Assembly (NCBI GenBank): GCA_964007475.1
Contig: OZ023273.1
Location: 104,468,485 to 104,532,484 of the forward strand
DNA: 64,000 nt
Direction of reading: 5' to 3'
Source of the DNA: Hybos culiciformis
Lineage: Eukaryota; Arthropoda; Insecta; Diptera; Hybotidae
Positions within the stretch are counted from its first letter, which is position 1. Each line of letters begins with the position of its first letter. Made by a program: the position numbers and the translations under genes. This document shows, one piece after another, positions 33,646 through 47,600 of this stretch. The notes beneath the pieces were generated by a model. That model did no database searches. It had not been told where the DNA came from and saw only the letters and a list, made by a program, of their open reading frames with translations.

Positions 33646-34442
33646 TAGGGTTTCTGAAAACTCGGGTTTTCAGGACTCGGCGAGTCCGAGTCCCAAATTT
33701 TGAAAACTCGTCGAGTCCGAGTCGAGTCCAGATCAACAAAAAAATTATTAAAAATTTGAATTATTTATTATATTACAACGCCTAGAACCACAACGCCAAG
33801 AACCAAAAATCTCAGGTAAAACTCTTGTTATATAAAAATCTAATTTTAACAAATTTTAGTAATTTATTTCGTACAAAGAGCAATGAGAATTGTTATTGAT
33901 ATCCAATATATTAAAATAAAAATAAATTAAAAGGAATGTAGTCCAATTTAATGTATTCATTTATTATTAAAAATTAACTTTAAAAACAAATAATACCTAG
34001 TAGAATTATTATTTGGATAGTTATATTTTACTTTATTAATTACTTTTTCGGTCTTAATGTAGAAATATTTCAGAAATATTAAAGATATATACATTTGTCC
34101 CGATCCGATTTGAATACAAAAACCACCATTTATTGCAAAATTTATTTTGTTTGAAGTTGAAGTTGATTTTAAAGAGGAAAGTGGGTTGTATACACATTAA
34201 TATTACTTGTTAGTTTTCCAGTATTTCTAAAAAGCAAAAATTCTTGTTTCTAAAAAGCAAAAATTCTTCGGATTCAGCTGCGTTTTTCAAAATTAAATCA
34301 AGTTTTGATCGTTATTTGAGACAAATTTTCAAAAAAAACTTAGACTCGGGACTCGGGAGTATAAGGGTCGAGTACCGAGTCCCAGAAACTTCCCAATACT
34401 CGTCGAGTCCGAGTCCGAGTCGAATCGAGTCCAGAAACCCTA
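33646..34442. mobile_element. Non-autonomous hAT-like transposon
   Basis: The terminal inverted repeats TAGGGTTTCTG (33646-33656) and CAGAAACCCTA (34432-34442) are perfect and are flanked by the perfect 8-bp duplication CATAAAAC. The first bases TAGGG fit the hAT end rule (C/T)A(A/G)NG. Just inside each end are clusters of GAGTCCGAGTC/GACTCGG motifs. The block beginning ACTCGTCGAGTCCGAGTC is present in the same orientation near both ends (about 33705 and 34398). Subterminal repeats of this kind bind hAT transposases in known elements. The 797-bp interior is AT-rich with no transposase frame, so it needs a transposase from elsewhere. The 67-codon frame at 34244-34447 is produced by the motif cluster. 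Confidence 0.9.
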
Positions 34443-34450
34443 CATAAAAC
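34443..34450. repeat. 8-bp target-site duplication, right copy
   Basis: CATAAAAC is identical to 33638-33645. Confidence 0.88.
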
Positions 34451-36914
34451 TAAAACTTTATGCAATTTTAATTTTCTTCTTTTCAGATTAAGGTTAAAAT
34501 TGGTTAAACTATTGGTAAACTAGAGCAGAAAATTAAAAAATTCATAGTACTTGATAAGTATAGAGAAAAAACATTCAAATCCCTGTATGAATTCTATCAA
34601 ATTAAAAATTGATTTTTCCTAAACGATAGGTTGAATTTTTGAAGTTTACTTTATTTTTAACGCAAAAAAAAGTATATAATTATATATGCACTTAGTATTC
34701 TAATCTTGACATTTTGACAAAACGTATATTATTAGAAATTAAACGAATAATAATAAACTAAATGTAGATCTAGTTTTCTTCAAATTTATCTTATATTTTC
34801 TGAAAAAAAGTATGTCACAACACTGGAACAAAATAATTACATAAAAACAAAAAAATAAAATTATCAAGTTATGCCTTATATATTTCTTCATGAAAATGAG
34901 ATTTTTTGCACACCAACAATCATTATATAGTTATATTTACCAGAATATAAATTTTATCTTCAGATTCACTAATGGAAAATTCATTTATCTATAAAAATTT
35001 TCTATCTAGGTGCATATATAGTTATATACAGCTAGCTCTTTTGTAATAATGCATCAATGAATTTAAGGCATTACATGCATTTTAACTTTTAATCTTATCA
35101 GGAAACAGAAAATAACAAAAAAAAGGAAAAAGTTTATTTTTCTGTTTCCTATTTTTGGGAAATTTCATTTTCCATCATTTTCTTATTTTTATACTAAATT
35201 TTGAAATACCTTCTCATTTAATATATTTTTTTTTTATTATTATTTTTTTTTTTCTTCTTCTTTTGAATAAATTTGCTGGAAAATTAAACGCTGCAAGCAT
35301 TCAATTTACATAAATTGGCTTTGTAATTTGTGATGGACATGAAAACAACAAAACCATTATTACAAAATTACATGTAATGAGATTTTAAGAAGAAAATTAT
35401 CAGAGAAAAAAAAATTAAATTTTTTTTTTCTTTTTTTCAATATAAAATATTTTTTAAGTTTATTAAGAATATTTTTATTAAATCGCAAAAATCTGTGTAG
35501 ATGAAAATGGATTATAGTTTTAAAAGCTTATCGTTATGAAAGAGAGTTCCTTTTTGTTAAAAAAAAAAAAATTTTAATTTTTTTTTTGGAGCGGAAGTTT
35601 TTCTTTAATAAGAATTTATTTTTTTTTTTTAATTTTGGCATGATGATGGAATTTTGATATGATTATAATTTAAGGTTAAATAAGTTATATATTGTGCAAT
35701 TGAAGAACTGAAAGAAATATAATCCAAATACTTAAAATGAATTTTTGTATACCGATAAGGTGCTGAAAACCTTTTGAAAAAAGTTTAGATACTTTAGTAA
35801 ATAAATTTGAAATTATATTCAATAGAAAATAATTCAATTTTTCAGTAATTTTGAGTTGTGCAGGTGATCATTTCCGTTCAAGTTCTTTAAGTCATTTATA
35901 CACGGTTTTCGGGCTTCAAAAACTGGAAGACATGTCTAGCTTGTCTTATAAATTGTCTAGCTATAATAAGACTAAATCGAATCGGACACGTCAAATATAA
36001 TATAATTTACTGAGACGTACCTCAGTATTATATTTTTATAAGCATAAATAATGTTTATATAATTTATATTAAGTGTATTTTTTTTTGTGGTTCTAGAAAA
36101 TATAATATATAAATAAGAAAATCATATTATGTTTTTAAAAATGATAAAATAATGCAATTATTTAAAATAGATATAATTTTTATGTATTTTTATAAAAAAA
36201 AAGAAGAAAATTTCAACGGGCAAGCAAAATGCTAAAATTATAATAATAAGAAACCTAATTTTGTACCGTATATATAATAAAAAAATGAATGTAAAATTAT
36301 TCTTTTATCCATAAAAATATGTAATTTTGTTTGAAGGGATATAATAATGTGTCTACGTATACCTTTGAAAAGCGTTTATTATTTATTTATTAGTCTGTAC
36401 CCTTAAGCAATGAGAGATTTTATTTTTCCACTTAGACCCATTGTTCATCACAACTGGGTGGCACTATGATTGAAAAGTTCTGGCTAGATTAAATAATTGT
36501 AAATCAGTTTTTTTTCGTTGTTTCATTCGCAACCAGTACCATTTACCATCATTGGCATTAAATAAATGACACTTCGACACTCAATCATTACTTGACTGAA
36601 TACCAAAAATAAAGAGCGAAAGCAATTTTCTGTAGATCTTTTCGAGAAATACATTTTAATTTATGTTTTAATAATTTTTTTAAATTTTTTTTTATTTATG
36701 CTTCACTGCTTATTAATATCTAAAACTAAAACCAATAGAGAATAAAGGTGTTAGGTTAGAAAATTTTTAGGCTTTGGTGTGAATAGTCTAAATAATTTGA
36801 TAAAAACATACTATCGCAATGTACTGAAAAATGTTCTAAATAATTGAATATTTAAATTAAATCTACCTTAAATTTTTGTGTTAATAATTTTGAAAGCTGA
36901 TAAGTAATGCATTG
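34451..36914. other. AT-rich non-coding stretch
   Basis: No gene is recognisable. It contains T- and A-rich tracts (35226-35262 and 35405-35445) and otherwise unremarkable AT-rich sequence. Confidence 0.6.
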
Positions 36915-37566
36915 TTATTATGGAAGGCACCCAATTTTATTATGGAAGGCACCCAATTTGTAGGCGACTGTCATTTACAAGGCGCCTTCAACTTGATGCG
37001 ATAACACTTGATTTATTTTGTGAATAACAGCAACACCTTTATGAAAACACTAAAAAAAACGTAAATATATCAAAAACTTTTGAAGTAAAAGTTTAAGAAT
37101 TTTATTTGAAATCTTCTTTCTAATATTATTATTCCAGTCATGAAAAAAAAATGTGATTGTTAAGAAAAATAAAAATTGATTTTAAATAGAGATTGCTTCT
37201 TACTCGAAATTCGAGTAAAATAGTTTTTATTTAATACCTACAGTTATGCTGAACACAGCTTTATTTGTTTCTAAATTCCAACGATTTTAATTTTATATAC
37301 CTATATATTTTTTAATTTTATATACCTATATTCTTGTACATAATACTTTTTTTTTTAATTGAAAACTTTGGAGGTCCATATTTCTCAAACGGGGCTCTTC
37401 ACCGAAAACCGCCTCTGATTTGACATCTTGAGGACCGCTTCTACCTCCTCTCCAAAAATAGGGAAAATCGGAGTTAAAAATTCTACTAGTCGTCTACTTG
37501 AAAGCAGGCGAAAGTAAATTTATTAATTTTGGCGACTGGCGACGGCGACAGTGCCTTTCATGATAA
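36915..37566. mobile_element. Possible inverted-repeat element with GGCGAC motifs
   Basis: TTATTATGGAAGGCAC (36915-36930, duplicated at 36937-36952) pairs in inverse orientation with GTGCCTTTCATGATAA (37551-37566) at 14 of 16 positions. GC-rich GGCGAC motifs lie near both ends (about 36962 and 37531-37548). A further diverged inverted pair, GAATAACAGCAACACC (about 37021) against GCTGCTGTTTATTC (about 37590), extends past the right end, so the true limits may be wider. No target-site duplication or coding frame was found. Confidence 0.35.
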
Positions 37567-38939
37567 GGGCTACTTATTTTTGATAAATTTGCTGCTGTTT
37601 ATTCAATAACAAGAGAAGAACACGTATTATCATCGAACGACTTGTTAATTTTATTTTGCTTAGCTTTTGGACTATTAATTTTAACATTCTGCGGTCGTTT
37701 TGACGTTTTGATTCACATTTTAATCGGTCACTTTTATTTTGTGTATTTATGAATAAACGACCAAGCAGTTCTAATCATTTTAAGTTTTTTTGACTGATCA
37801 TAATTTTTTTCACTATTTTTTTTTTAAATAAAACTAAAGAGATTTAAATTTAACAATATCTTTTATGTTATCATCACCAGTGATTTAAATATAAATAATG
37901 TATCTGAAAATCTTTATTGTTATTATTATATTTTTTTAAATTTTTTATCTGATTTAAGGTTTAGTTAGAAAAATGTTTTCCCAAATAAATGATTATTTGT
38001 TTAATAAAAGTTGAAAATCTTTGTAGTATTATAACAAATTGAAAACATATGAATACGTATAGAAATTAAAAAAATTTTTTTTTAGAATAAATTAATATTT
38101 TTTGAAATAATAATGAAATGAATATTCATTTATATAAAAATGAAATCCATAAATATTTTCATTGAAAAAAAAAACAAAAAAAAAAAAAAAGAACGAACCA
38201 AATTGGAAATAATAATACTTTTTTTTTTGTGTGTCTTCTATTTTTCTAAAAATAAAAATAGATAAAAATCCAAAAAAAAAAAAAAAAAAAGATTGAAATC
38301 AAGGTGATTTAAGCTTCTATTGTTTGCAAATGAATGGGGACCAAAATATGGGAGCAATAAAAATTTTTCTTTTTTTTTTTCTTTTTTTTTTTAATATCAA
38401 AATAACAATTTTAAATTCTTTCCATATATACAAAATTATTTTTTTTTGCACAAAAATTTTTTAATTTTCAAAAGAAAGGAAAAAATCATAAATTGAAAAG
38501 AAATCTGGAAAAGCTTTTTCATGTGATAATAAATAATTATTATTAAAACGATGATAATTTGAAAAAAAAAAAAAAAAGTATTAAAGAAAATAAGGGGTTC
38601 TTCTGTATGTAGCGAGAAAAAAAAGATAGAAAAGAAAACACACATAAACAATCAAAATTTATTATTATTATAATTTTTTTTTTTTTAAAGCATAATCATT
38701 AAAATAATTTGCGACAAGAAAATTATAACAAAAAAAAAACATTTAAATGTTTTCTAAGAATATTACAATTTTCAAAATTAAAAAAACTCTGAGAGGATTT
38801 AATAATTTTCATGATTTTTTGAAGATTTTCAAGTTTTTATTGCAGAGAGAGTTTTGTCTTACTTTAGGTTGAAATTATAGAGAAAACCAAGAGAGTCTTA
38901 GAATTTTCGAACCAAGGATACGATACAGGGCCCGATATA
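37567..38939. other. AT-rich non-coding stretch
   Basis: No gene is recognisable. Poly-A and poly-T runs of 15 or more bases are frequent (38176-38190, 38273-38290, 38563-38577). Confidence 0.6.
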
Positions 38940-39380
38940 CACTATTTTATAACTCAATTGCGTTCTGTCCGCCTGTCAGTGTGTCCGTCCGCCACTAAAA
39001 TAGCCAAGCGATTTTATTCTGTAAATGTCAAAACTTGTGCCATCTCCTTCATTTTCACCCAGACTTAAAGTTGAGATTTTATAATTTTCGGAGGTAGAGT
39101 CACAACCTGCCAACGGTCTTAATTGTTTTCATTTAAAATGTTTATAACTTTTAAATTTTATGAAAGTTTGAATAGATTTTAAAGAAAATTAATATATGGG
39201 TATATGTCGATTAGAAGAACGTAAAAAAATGATTACGTCTCAAGGATTCGGACGAGATTTGTGTATGTTATACAACTGAATAGTATTGAAAAAATGATAT
39301 GTTCATCCCCCGACTGTGACTTTAAATTAAAGTATCTAAAATCGAAATGTAGGCCTCATAATCCACTTATAAGGTACTTT
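38940..39380 (-). repeat. Diverged dispersed repeat, copy 3 of 3 (inverted)
   Basis: Read on the minus strand, ACATTTCGATTTTAGATACT, then TTTTTCAATACTATTC, then CTTCTAATCGACATATACCC, then GACTCTACCTCCGAAAATTA follow the same order as copies 1 and 2. This copy keeps a less AT-rich end, GTGGCGGACGGACACACTGA then CAGGCGGACAGAACGC (38950-38998). It may be the least decayed of the three. There is no coding frame. Confidence 0.5.
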
Positions 39381-41389
39381 TCTACATTTTTTTAATTAAA
39401 ATAAAGATGTGGAATTTTCAAATTTATAGTCCGAAGTATGAAATGGTAATCTTATGATTATAATTTAACTTGTGCAGTCACAGCACTCACAGCTAGTTGC
39501 ATTTTTTCAACGGTTTGATTTGCCATATTAGGGTTCACAAAATTATTCATTATATATACAATTTAAGATCTGCCAAACTGTGAAAGACTATCTCAAAAAG
39601 GACATTATATTTTATTTTTAATATATGTACTTGACAAACATTAGATGTCATTATTCTACATTCTGTGATCAATATTTTATTCAGTTATTATTATTATTTG
39701 TCTGCATAATATGTTAATTTTTTGAAAAGCTTTTATCCTTTCAAAATTCTAGCACATATCTTTTAAATCAACAAAATTTACTAGTTATAGTGAAGAAATA
39801 ATAATATATATAAAACATATTTTATGAATATTAGCATTATCATGTCAGTATTGTTAAACACATGTTTTAATGTTGTGTTTAATTATAATTTGGTTGATAA
39901 AATGTTATTAAAATGATACAGTTTTACTAACACACCTATAACATAAATAACAATAATTTTTATTTTATTTTGTTTCTTTTTTTTTTTTTTGTTTTTTGTA
40001 TATTTTTTGCTTATATGAACAAGAACATGTATTATTTAATTTATTTTGAACAATATTATAAATATATAATAATATATAATAATAAAGAAATGAAGAGCTG
40101 CAAAAAACAAGGCATAGTTATTAAAACTAGTTGTATGTGAAAAAATAAACATTTAAATTTATATGTGGATTTTTATCGATCTTTTATATAATAGTTATTA
40201 TATAGGAAAATTCAAATTGGACGAATGTTATATTTATTTTGAATTAAATTATATTGCATATTTAATATAATAGTTGAAAAGTTCTGTAGAACTTCGAAGC
40301 ATAAAGCAGGTAATATTTAATAGACAAGTGGTTCAAGGCTTTTAAGAATCGTGTGTCCTTACTATATTTCCACTAAAATAGCATAGATCACTGCCGGATC
40401 TAGATTTCCACATATTCTTTCTTAAGGCAAATTGTTAGAAATACAAAATAAAGGAATTTAATTTCAGAATTTTATTTTATTGATCTATATTTTGTTTCTA
40501 AATTTATTCATACATGAATTATTATTATAATTCTAGTTTTAAGCGTTTTAAATTCTTATAGAATTTCATATTTTTGTAGTGTAAGTCCATCGCACCATAG
40601 ATTGTTTCAATCCAAACATGATACTGAACTGAAAAATAATATTTTTGTTATTATCTCAAGACAAGTATTTTTAAATTTTATCTATTCTTTACGAACCCTC
40701 GATTTTACTAAATATATTTTTTTCAAAAACCACCAAACATTATACTAAACCCACTTACATGAAGTATGCCATTGTGGGTAAATTCAACAATGAAATAAAT
40801 CTTTCACTGAATAACATATATTAGATATATTAAAAAATTTATTTATTTTTATTATTGTAAAGGTTGAAAAAAAATTGTAGGTATAGGTATAATAAGTTAA
40901 AAAAAATGAATTAAATAAAAGTATATGGAGTATGTATTATAAAAAAAAAACAAAAAAAAAATATGAAGGAAAATATCTTTTTTACATGCAATCGTAAATA
41001 AAAGCATGTGCGACACTGCGACACATATTTTGTTTTTAAATATTACAATTTTCACTAATTCATTACAACATGCTCCCCTTACACAGGTTAAATATATATA
41101 TTTGACACGTATTTAATTGATCGCACTACTAGACGTTTTCCTTTTTTTGAAATATGAGGTGGTGTGTGCGTCCTATTTTTCTTCTTTTTTTTTTTAAGAT
41201 GCAAAATAATTGCAAAATAAATGCTTGTTGAGTTTATGAAATATATTACAAAAAAAATAAATTTTCTTTAATTTTCCTGATATTTTGACTTGATACCTAG
41301 AACGAATGAATCACGAATATTGGAGAATGAAATATATTATAAATAAATTGAATAATATTTAATTTAAACAATCAACACTATTAAGATCC
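39381..41389. other. AT-rich non-coding stretch
   Basis: Nothing is recognisable apart from A/T homopolymers and short duplications. Confidence 0.6.
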
Positions 41390-41605
41390 ATGAGGGACCT
41401 ACTATGTAGCTTTCACATCAAAGACTTAAGTGAGCCTTCGAGAATCGAACTACGAAGTCTACTTAAATTTAATCAAAGGATTAGGATTTTTAATACAATA
41501 AACATTCGGGTAGGTTTTTTGTCGGTGGTACCACTATGTATCCTATGGGTCTATGTGAAGTCCGTTGGGCCGCCATCCTAACCATAGCCTAACCTAAACA
41601 GAGGA
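41390..41605 (-). repeat. Moderately GC-rich repeat-like block
   Basis: On the minus strand it starts GTTTAGGTTAGGCTATGG and continues TTAGGATGGCGGCCCAACGG, then CATAGTGGTACCACCGAC. Further on it contains GTAGTTCGATTCTCGAAGGC, which resembles a Pol III B box. The block stands out from its AT-rich surroundings. From memory it resembles short interspersed sequences that start with GGTTAGGTTAGG and contain GTGATACCAC in other fly genomes, but I cannot confirm this. The 63-codon plus-strand frame across it matches nothing I know. Confidence 0.35.
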
Positions 41606-44600
41606 CTGTTTTGTAGACACCGTATGCTATTTTTAACATTAATTTTAGGTTTAATTATATTAATTTTTTTTAAATGCAAATGGGTTGCGATAAATTAAAA
41701 TAAAGCATTAAATAAATATCACCTTTGAATTCTATTAATTGTTCTAATATAATTGTTCTAATATAATAACAATCTACTAGCACTGAATTATGACAAAAAT
41801 TACTTTATAATTTTTTTAAGAAAAAAAAAAATAGTAATTTTAATATTACTGTAATTAAAAAAATTGGTTTGACACTCTTTTTACATATTATTATAAAATA
41901 TACATTACTTTTCTACTTTACATTCCAAAGATACGAATTTTCCCAAGAGAAATTATGTTAAAAATTGCAAAGGAATTCTCTTATTTCGCGCAAAAAGCAC
42001 TCAAATAAGAAAAAAAACTTCTTCACGTTCCATTTGAATAAAAATTCTCCAAAAATTTATTTGACCTAACATAAGGGTGAATATGTTATTTCCATATTTT
42101 TTTTTTGTTAAAGTTAGTCGTTTCGTTCTCAGTTGTTTCTTTTTCCTTAAATTTCCCCACATAAACAATTTGCTGAATAAATACCCAATATGAGAATAAA
42201 TCAGAATGGAAAGTATTTGAAATTTCAATTCTTTTTTGAGTTAAAGTCCAATTAGGGAAAATTTTTATAATAAAAATTTGTAATTACAACTTAAAAACTT
42301 GAATTTAGCAATCAAAATTAAATTTTTTTTTTAAATTTACCAAATTTTTTTTAAATAAATTAATTGTCAAATTATAAATCAGCTAACAATAAAATGCATT
42401 ATAAATATATATTAATGACTTTGTATCTTATATCTCTCAGTAGCTTAAAATAAACAAAAATCAAATTGGAGTTAATGTTTTAATTCGGGAAAAATGATGA
42501 AAATATTAATAAACCACAAGTACTGTAAGTACTACGTATACTATATGTATTACACATTACACACTAATATAATATTATAAATTTTAATTCTTTACCCTAA
42601 TCCAAGATATATTATGTGTATAACCAAGAACAAGAATTCTAAAAATTATTACGAGAAAATTGTCTACATAATCAAAGTGCGAAATAGTTTTCGTAAATTT
42701 CGCTAAAAGCATATTAAAAAAAAAAGGAAAACCGAAATTAACGAAAAACGAGAAATCCTGAAAAAAAATGATAAATAAAAAAAAGAAAAATTTCCCTCTA
42801 TACAAAAAAAAACAACATAAAATTGTATTCAGCTAAAAAACGAAAGGCGCAAATTTTCCATCTGAACAAAAGCTTTGAAAATCAGTTTTCAATCGGCTAT
42901 CGAACTATCGTGTATGGTGTGTTCTTATCAAAAAAAATTTATTTACTTCTTTTTTTTTTTTTAAATCATAATTTCTTTTCAAATATTCCTCTGCTTTTCT
43001 TCAATACAGCGATTTAAAATAAAAATTTTTTTTTTGCGAAAATTATTAAAAAAAAATAAAAAAATAAATTTTCATATTTCATAGGTACCGGAAAATTACA
43101 TGCAAAAAAAATTCTACATATAAGAAAATCGAAAAAAAAAATAAATTCGTGTCGCAGGCTTTTGTGGTCCTACCACAATACAATACAAAAAAAAAAAAAA
43201 CAAAAGTAATAAAAAAAAAGGGATATAAAAATAAATTATTAAAAGTATATAAAATATATATATAATTTTATTTCAATTGATTTATATAATGAAAATATAA
43301 GAAAATATATATATAAAAATAAAATCAATACAAAAACAAAACATTATTATCTTTTTTGGCAATACAAAAAAAAAAAGAAGAAAAACCAAGGAAAAATGAA
43401 AAATTAGAAGAAAAAAAAAATTAATGTGTGTTTTTGGTTTTTTTTTCTTATTTTTTCATTTTTTCTTTCTATGCCACACTTGTCAAAATAAGTAAAAGAA
43501 AATAAATATACCTACAAATATATATTAAACAAATAAAGAAGAAAATTATTCCGCATATCCTTAAAAAAAAAAAATAAAAAATAAAAATACAAGCAGCATA
43601 TTTTTAGAAAAATAAAAAGTGAATTTTTTATTTTTGCGAACATAAAAAAAAAAAATTATGTAAAAGAAAAAGTAATTTCAATTAATTTTCACATAAAAAA
43701 AATATATATAATTTTCTCTCAAGGATGGATTTTATGTTTATTTTTCTTTTTATAAGTTTTAGTTTTGTTTTTCATTGATGTTGGCGGTATCAAAATTCAA
43801 ATAATTTAAAACACTTCAGCAATAAACTATTAAATTAAAAGAAAGAAAATTTTCTTTTCTAACGAAATAAAGAAAAAATTTTTCTACATAATATATTTCT
43901 TGGTAATAATTTTTTTTTTGGTAATAATTTAGGACATAAGTTAAATCAAAAAGAAAATTCTTCTATTTAAGAATATAGGATTTAAGATTCATTCAAGGAT
44001 GGATAATCTTTTAAGGAATTTCATTCAGTTGAGAAAAATTTGCAAAAAAAAATTTCGTCTTCTTGATTCATTTAATTTTAATTTTTTTCCAACTTTTGGC
44101 AGATATTTTTATGATGCATATAAAATTTAGTTGAAAAAGGAATTTATTTGTTATAGTTATTGTAAATATATGGAAAGTGCAAATTTCTGGAATTGATAAT
44201 TTAATTTCGGAAATTTCAATAATTTTTCCATTGAGTTCAGTTGATGGTTACAGTTTTTGTAGCTCTAAAAAGTAACGAAAAAAAAACTTGATTGATAATA
44301 CATATTCTCGGCAATCTACGTTGTACATCATTTAACATAATAATAAATCTATGTGATTCGTTGAAATGTACACTTGAGGCAATATCAGTTCAGGCATTTA
44401 ATTATTGTTTAAAATTGAATAAGTTTTTAGATATTTTTTGGTAACCTTAAAATTGTCAATGGAAATTTCCCATAACCATCATTTATTGACAAATATTATT
44501 GATTTCAAAATAATATAAAAAATTAAAGAAAAATTATAAAAAAAAATTTCAAGCATACATTTTTTTTTTTTATTATCATTGACAAAAACCCGTAAAAAAA

Positions 44601-47600
44601 AATCAAATTAAACATGAATTTGCTTTTTATATAAAATTTCAATATTTTTCTAATTTTCTGCTCCGTCGATTGAACATTTTAGAATCATTATGGTTTTTAA
44701 TATTTTAGGTATATTTTTTCCTTGAAAAAAATTTAATGAATATTTAAAAGTATCTTCATACTTCTAAAAAATGTATTTATAAAATATGTATTTTATGTAA
44801 ACTTTTTTAATTTAGTTTTTATTTGTGAAAATATGCTCTTTAGCTTTACTTGTGAAAATATGCTCTTTAGCTCTTTTCCAACTATTTTTCCATATCTCTT
44901 AATACAACTACGACCTTACTTAGTATAGCTTAGTATAGTATAGCTCTTCGAAGTTTCCATCAATGATTATTTACTCATCTCTGTCGCGAAAAAAATTAAC
45001 TCTTACGTTTAAGATGAATATTAAGTTCTTTATGTAAAAAATGAATACGGTCGAGAAATTTTTTAGTAGATTTTTTTAGGGTTCTATAAAGTGAAAGTGA
45101 AACTAAAATAAGTTTCATAGGTGGAAGAGCCCCCAAACAATTTTGTTTTTTGGATTCCAAGTTCGAGTTTTATCTAACCCTAAAAATTATGAATTCGTTT
45201 CTTTCGGTATTTCGTTCTGGTCTAGCATCGTGAGGTTTTACGGCCTAATTTAAAAACACAAAATCAAAAACTAGAATCCAAAGCATAGAAAATAAAGTTA
45301 TACTTTAAATTAACCCTACGAACGAATGTATTTATTTTGATGATTTTTAGAAAAATTGTGAATATTTTACTAAAACTGTGCGTTCCACAAGAGGATTAAA
45401 AGAAGGATAATGATGAAAAAATAAAAACAATTTTTTTTTTTGAAAAAAAAAAAAAAAAAAACACTAAGTGTAATTTCTATTGGGAATTTAAAAGAATTTG
45501 GTATTTTAACCTATTTTTATATTTTTTTTAAAAATCCCAATGGTTTGACTATAAAAATTATAAATTTATCAATTTTTTTTTATAAATATTCATAATATTA
45601 TATATATAGACCAAAAATAAACCAGAAAATTAAGTTTCGAGAAGAAAAATGGTGGATTATGTAGATTATTTAAAAAAAAATCCGCCAATTTTCTTTCATA
45701 CATACTTATGTATATAAAAGAAAAGGTGGAAAATAAAAAGAAAAATTATTTTTTTTAAATGATGTTTTTGGGATATTATATGACAAGAAAATTAAGGTTA
45801 GAAATATTGTTACATAAGACGTTATTGGAAAAAAGTTAGGTTTTTTTTTCAATAAAAATAAGTATCCTTAAATAATTATACTTAATAAAAATAAGAGCTT
45901 CAATGATATAGTTTTTAGCTACTTACGCACTAGGAACTAAGAATTTTTTATTCAAGATTTTTATTCTCGTTTTAAAGAACATTAAGTGATTTTTTTGCCA
46001 AAATCTAACTAATATATCTGCATGTATATATAGTTTTAAAGAGATTAAAGTTATAAAAAAATTCTTTTAAATGATAAAAATATAAAACTTAGGAAAATGT
46101 ATGAATGATTAATTGTTGCACAAAAAATATGAAAATAAATTATCCGATTTTTTTGTGGTCTTCAATTGGGCTGTCTATTTAAAATTTAATTTTTTTTATT
46201 TTATTTTTTACACATGTATTGAAAATTAAATTTAAAATAATTTAAGAATTAGTTTTTAACAACTAAGGTTTTTTGATCATACTTTTTGAAACTTAACTTA
46301 TTTATTAATATTTTTTTTTATTATAATTTCTGTCATAAATGTGCATTAAAATTTTTATTTTTTATCGTAAAATCTTAAAATCAGATTTAAGAAAAATTCA
46401 TTCAGAAACAACCAACAATTTCTTTTATTAATAATCATTTTCAGACTAAATTCTATAAATAAAAAATAAATTTCAACCTACAAAAAACTTAATCCAAACG
46501 AATTTTGTTTTTTCTGCACCTAAAGCAATTTTTTTTTTGTTTTTTTTTTTTTATTTTTATGTTTTTGATTTATAATAATCACTTGTACAATATCCATTTA
46601 ATTCATTCACTAACTATACTACCCAAAATCTTAGATATTATATTCTCAAAAAAATATCAAACATTTTATTTTTCAATTTTCTCAAATTTTCCCTTAAGTT
46701 ACATAACAAAAAAAAACAAATTTTCTTTTTTTATTTATTTCATAAATATTCATTTCATTTTTATATAATATAATATACCCATATAAATGAAGTGAATAGA
46801 AAAAAAAAATATAATAAAAAAATAAATAATAATAATAATAAAACAAAATTAAAAAGATTGGTTTTTTATTCCATTTATCAATTCAACTGAATCACAAAAA
46901 TATTGTTTGCTCTATACATCAACCCAATTTAGGAATAAACAAAATCCAAAAAAAAAAAATATACAAAAACAGGAAAAAAAAAAATAAATTTTGTTAGAGG
47001 TTCTATACAAAAAACACGGCATTGAAAAAAAATAAAAGTGAACCAAACAAAATAAAACTAATTCAAAATATATGTGTTTCGAATATTTAAAATAATAACA
47101 AAAATATACCAAAAAAAAATACGTATATATTTATATAAATTTTTTTTCCCATCATCCGCACATATAAACTTTTTTTTTTATATATTTTCTATGTACCATC
47201 AACTCTTATCTAAGGCATATTTTACATGAATGAAAAAAAAAAAAAACAAAAAAAATAAAACCATGTTCTACTGATAAAATTTTTGTAGAATAAAAAGGGA
47301 TTTTTTTTTTTTTTTTACCCTTAGTTTGTAGTAATGTAGTATCTTCTTCTTTCTAAAAAAAGCTGGATTATTTTCTAACGAAAAAAGGATATATGTATAT
47401 AATTTTTTGTTAGTAAATTTAATTCAGAAAAAAAAAAAATTAGTATTATTCTTATTATTTTTTTTTTTTTTTCTATATATATATTTATAAAAACTGAAAA
47501 AAGATTTTTTTTTCTTACCAAGCAATAGTATGTTTATAGAATTCATAAATAAAAATAGTATTTATGTGAAATGATATCTTTTAGATAAAATTTAAGAATG

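Noticed and set aside
46505..47112. Phe-rich membrane-like small proteins here and at 2328, 5918, 38436, 42584, 48564 and 61829
   Set aside because: Runs of TTT and TTA from T homopolymers give hydrophobic frames by chance. There is no conserved motif, start context or codon pattern.
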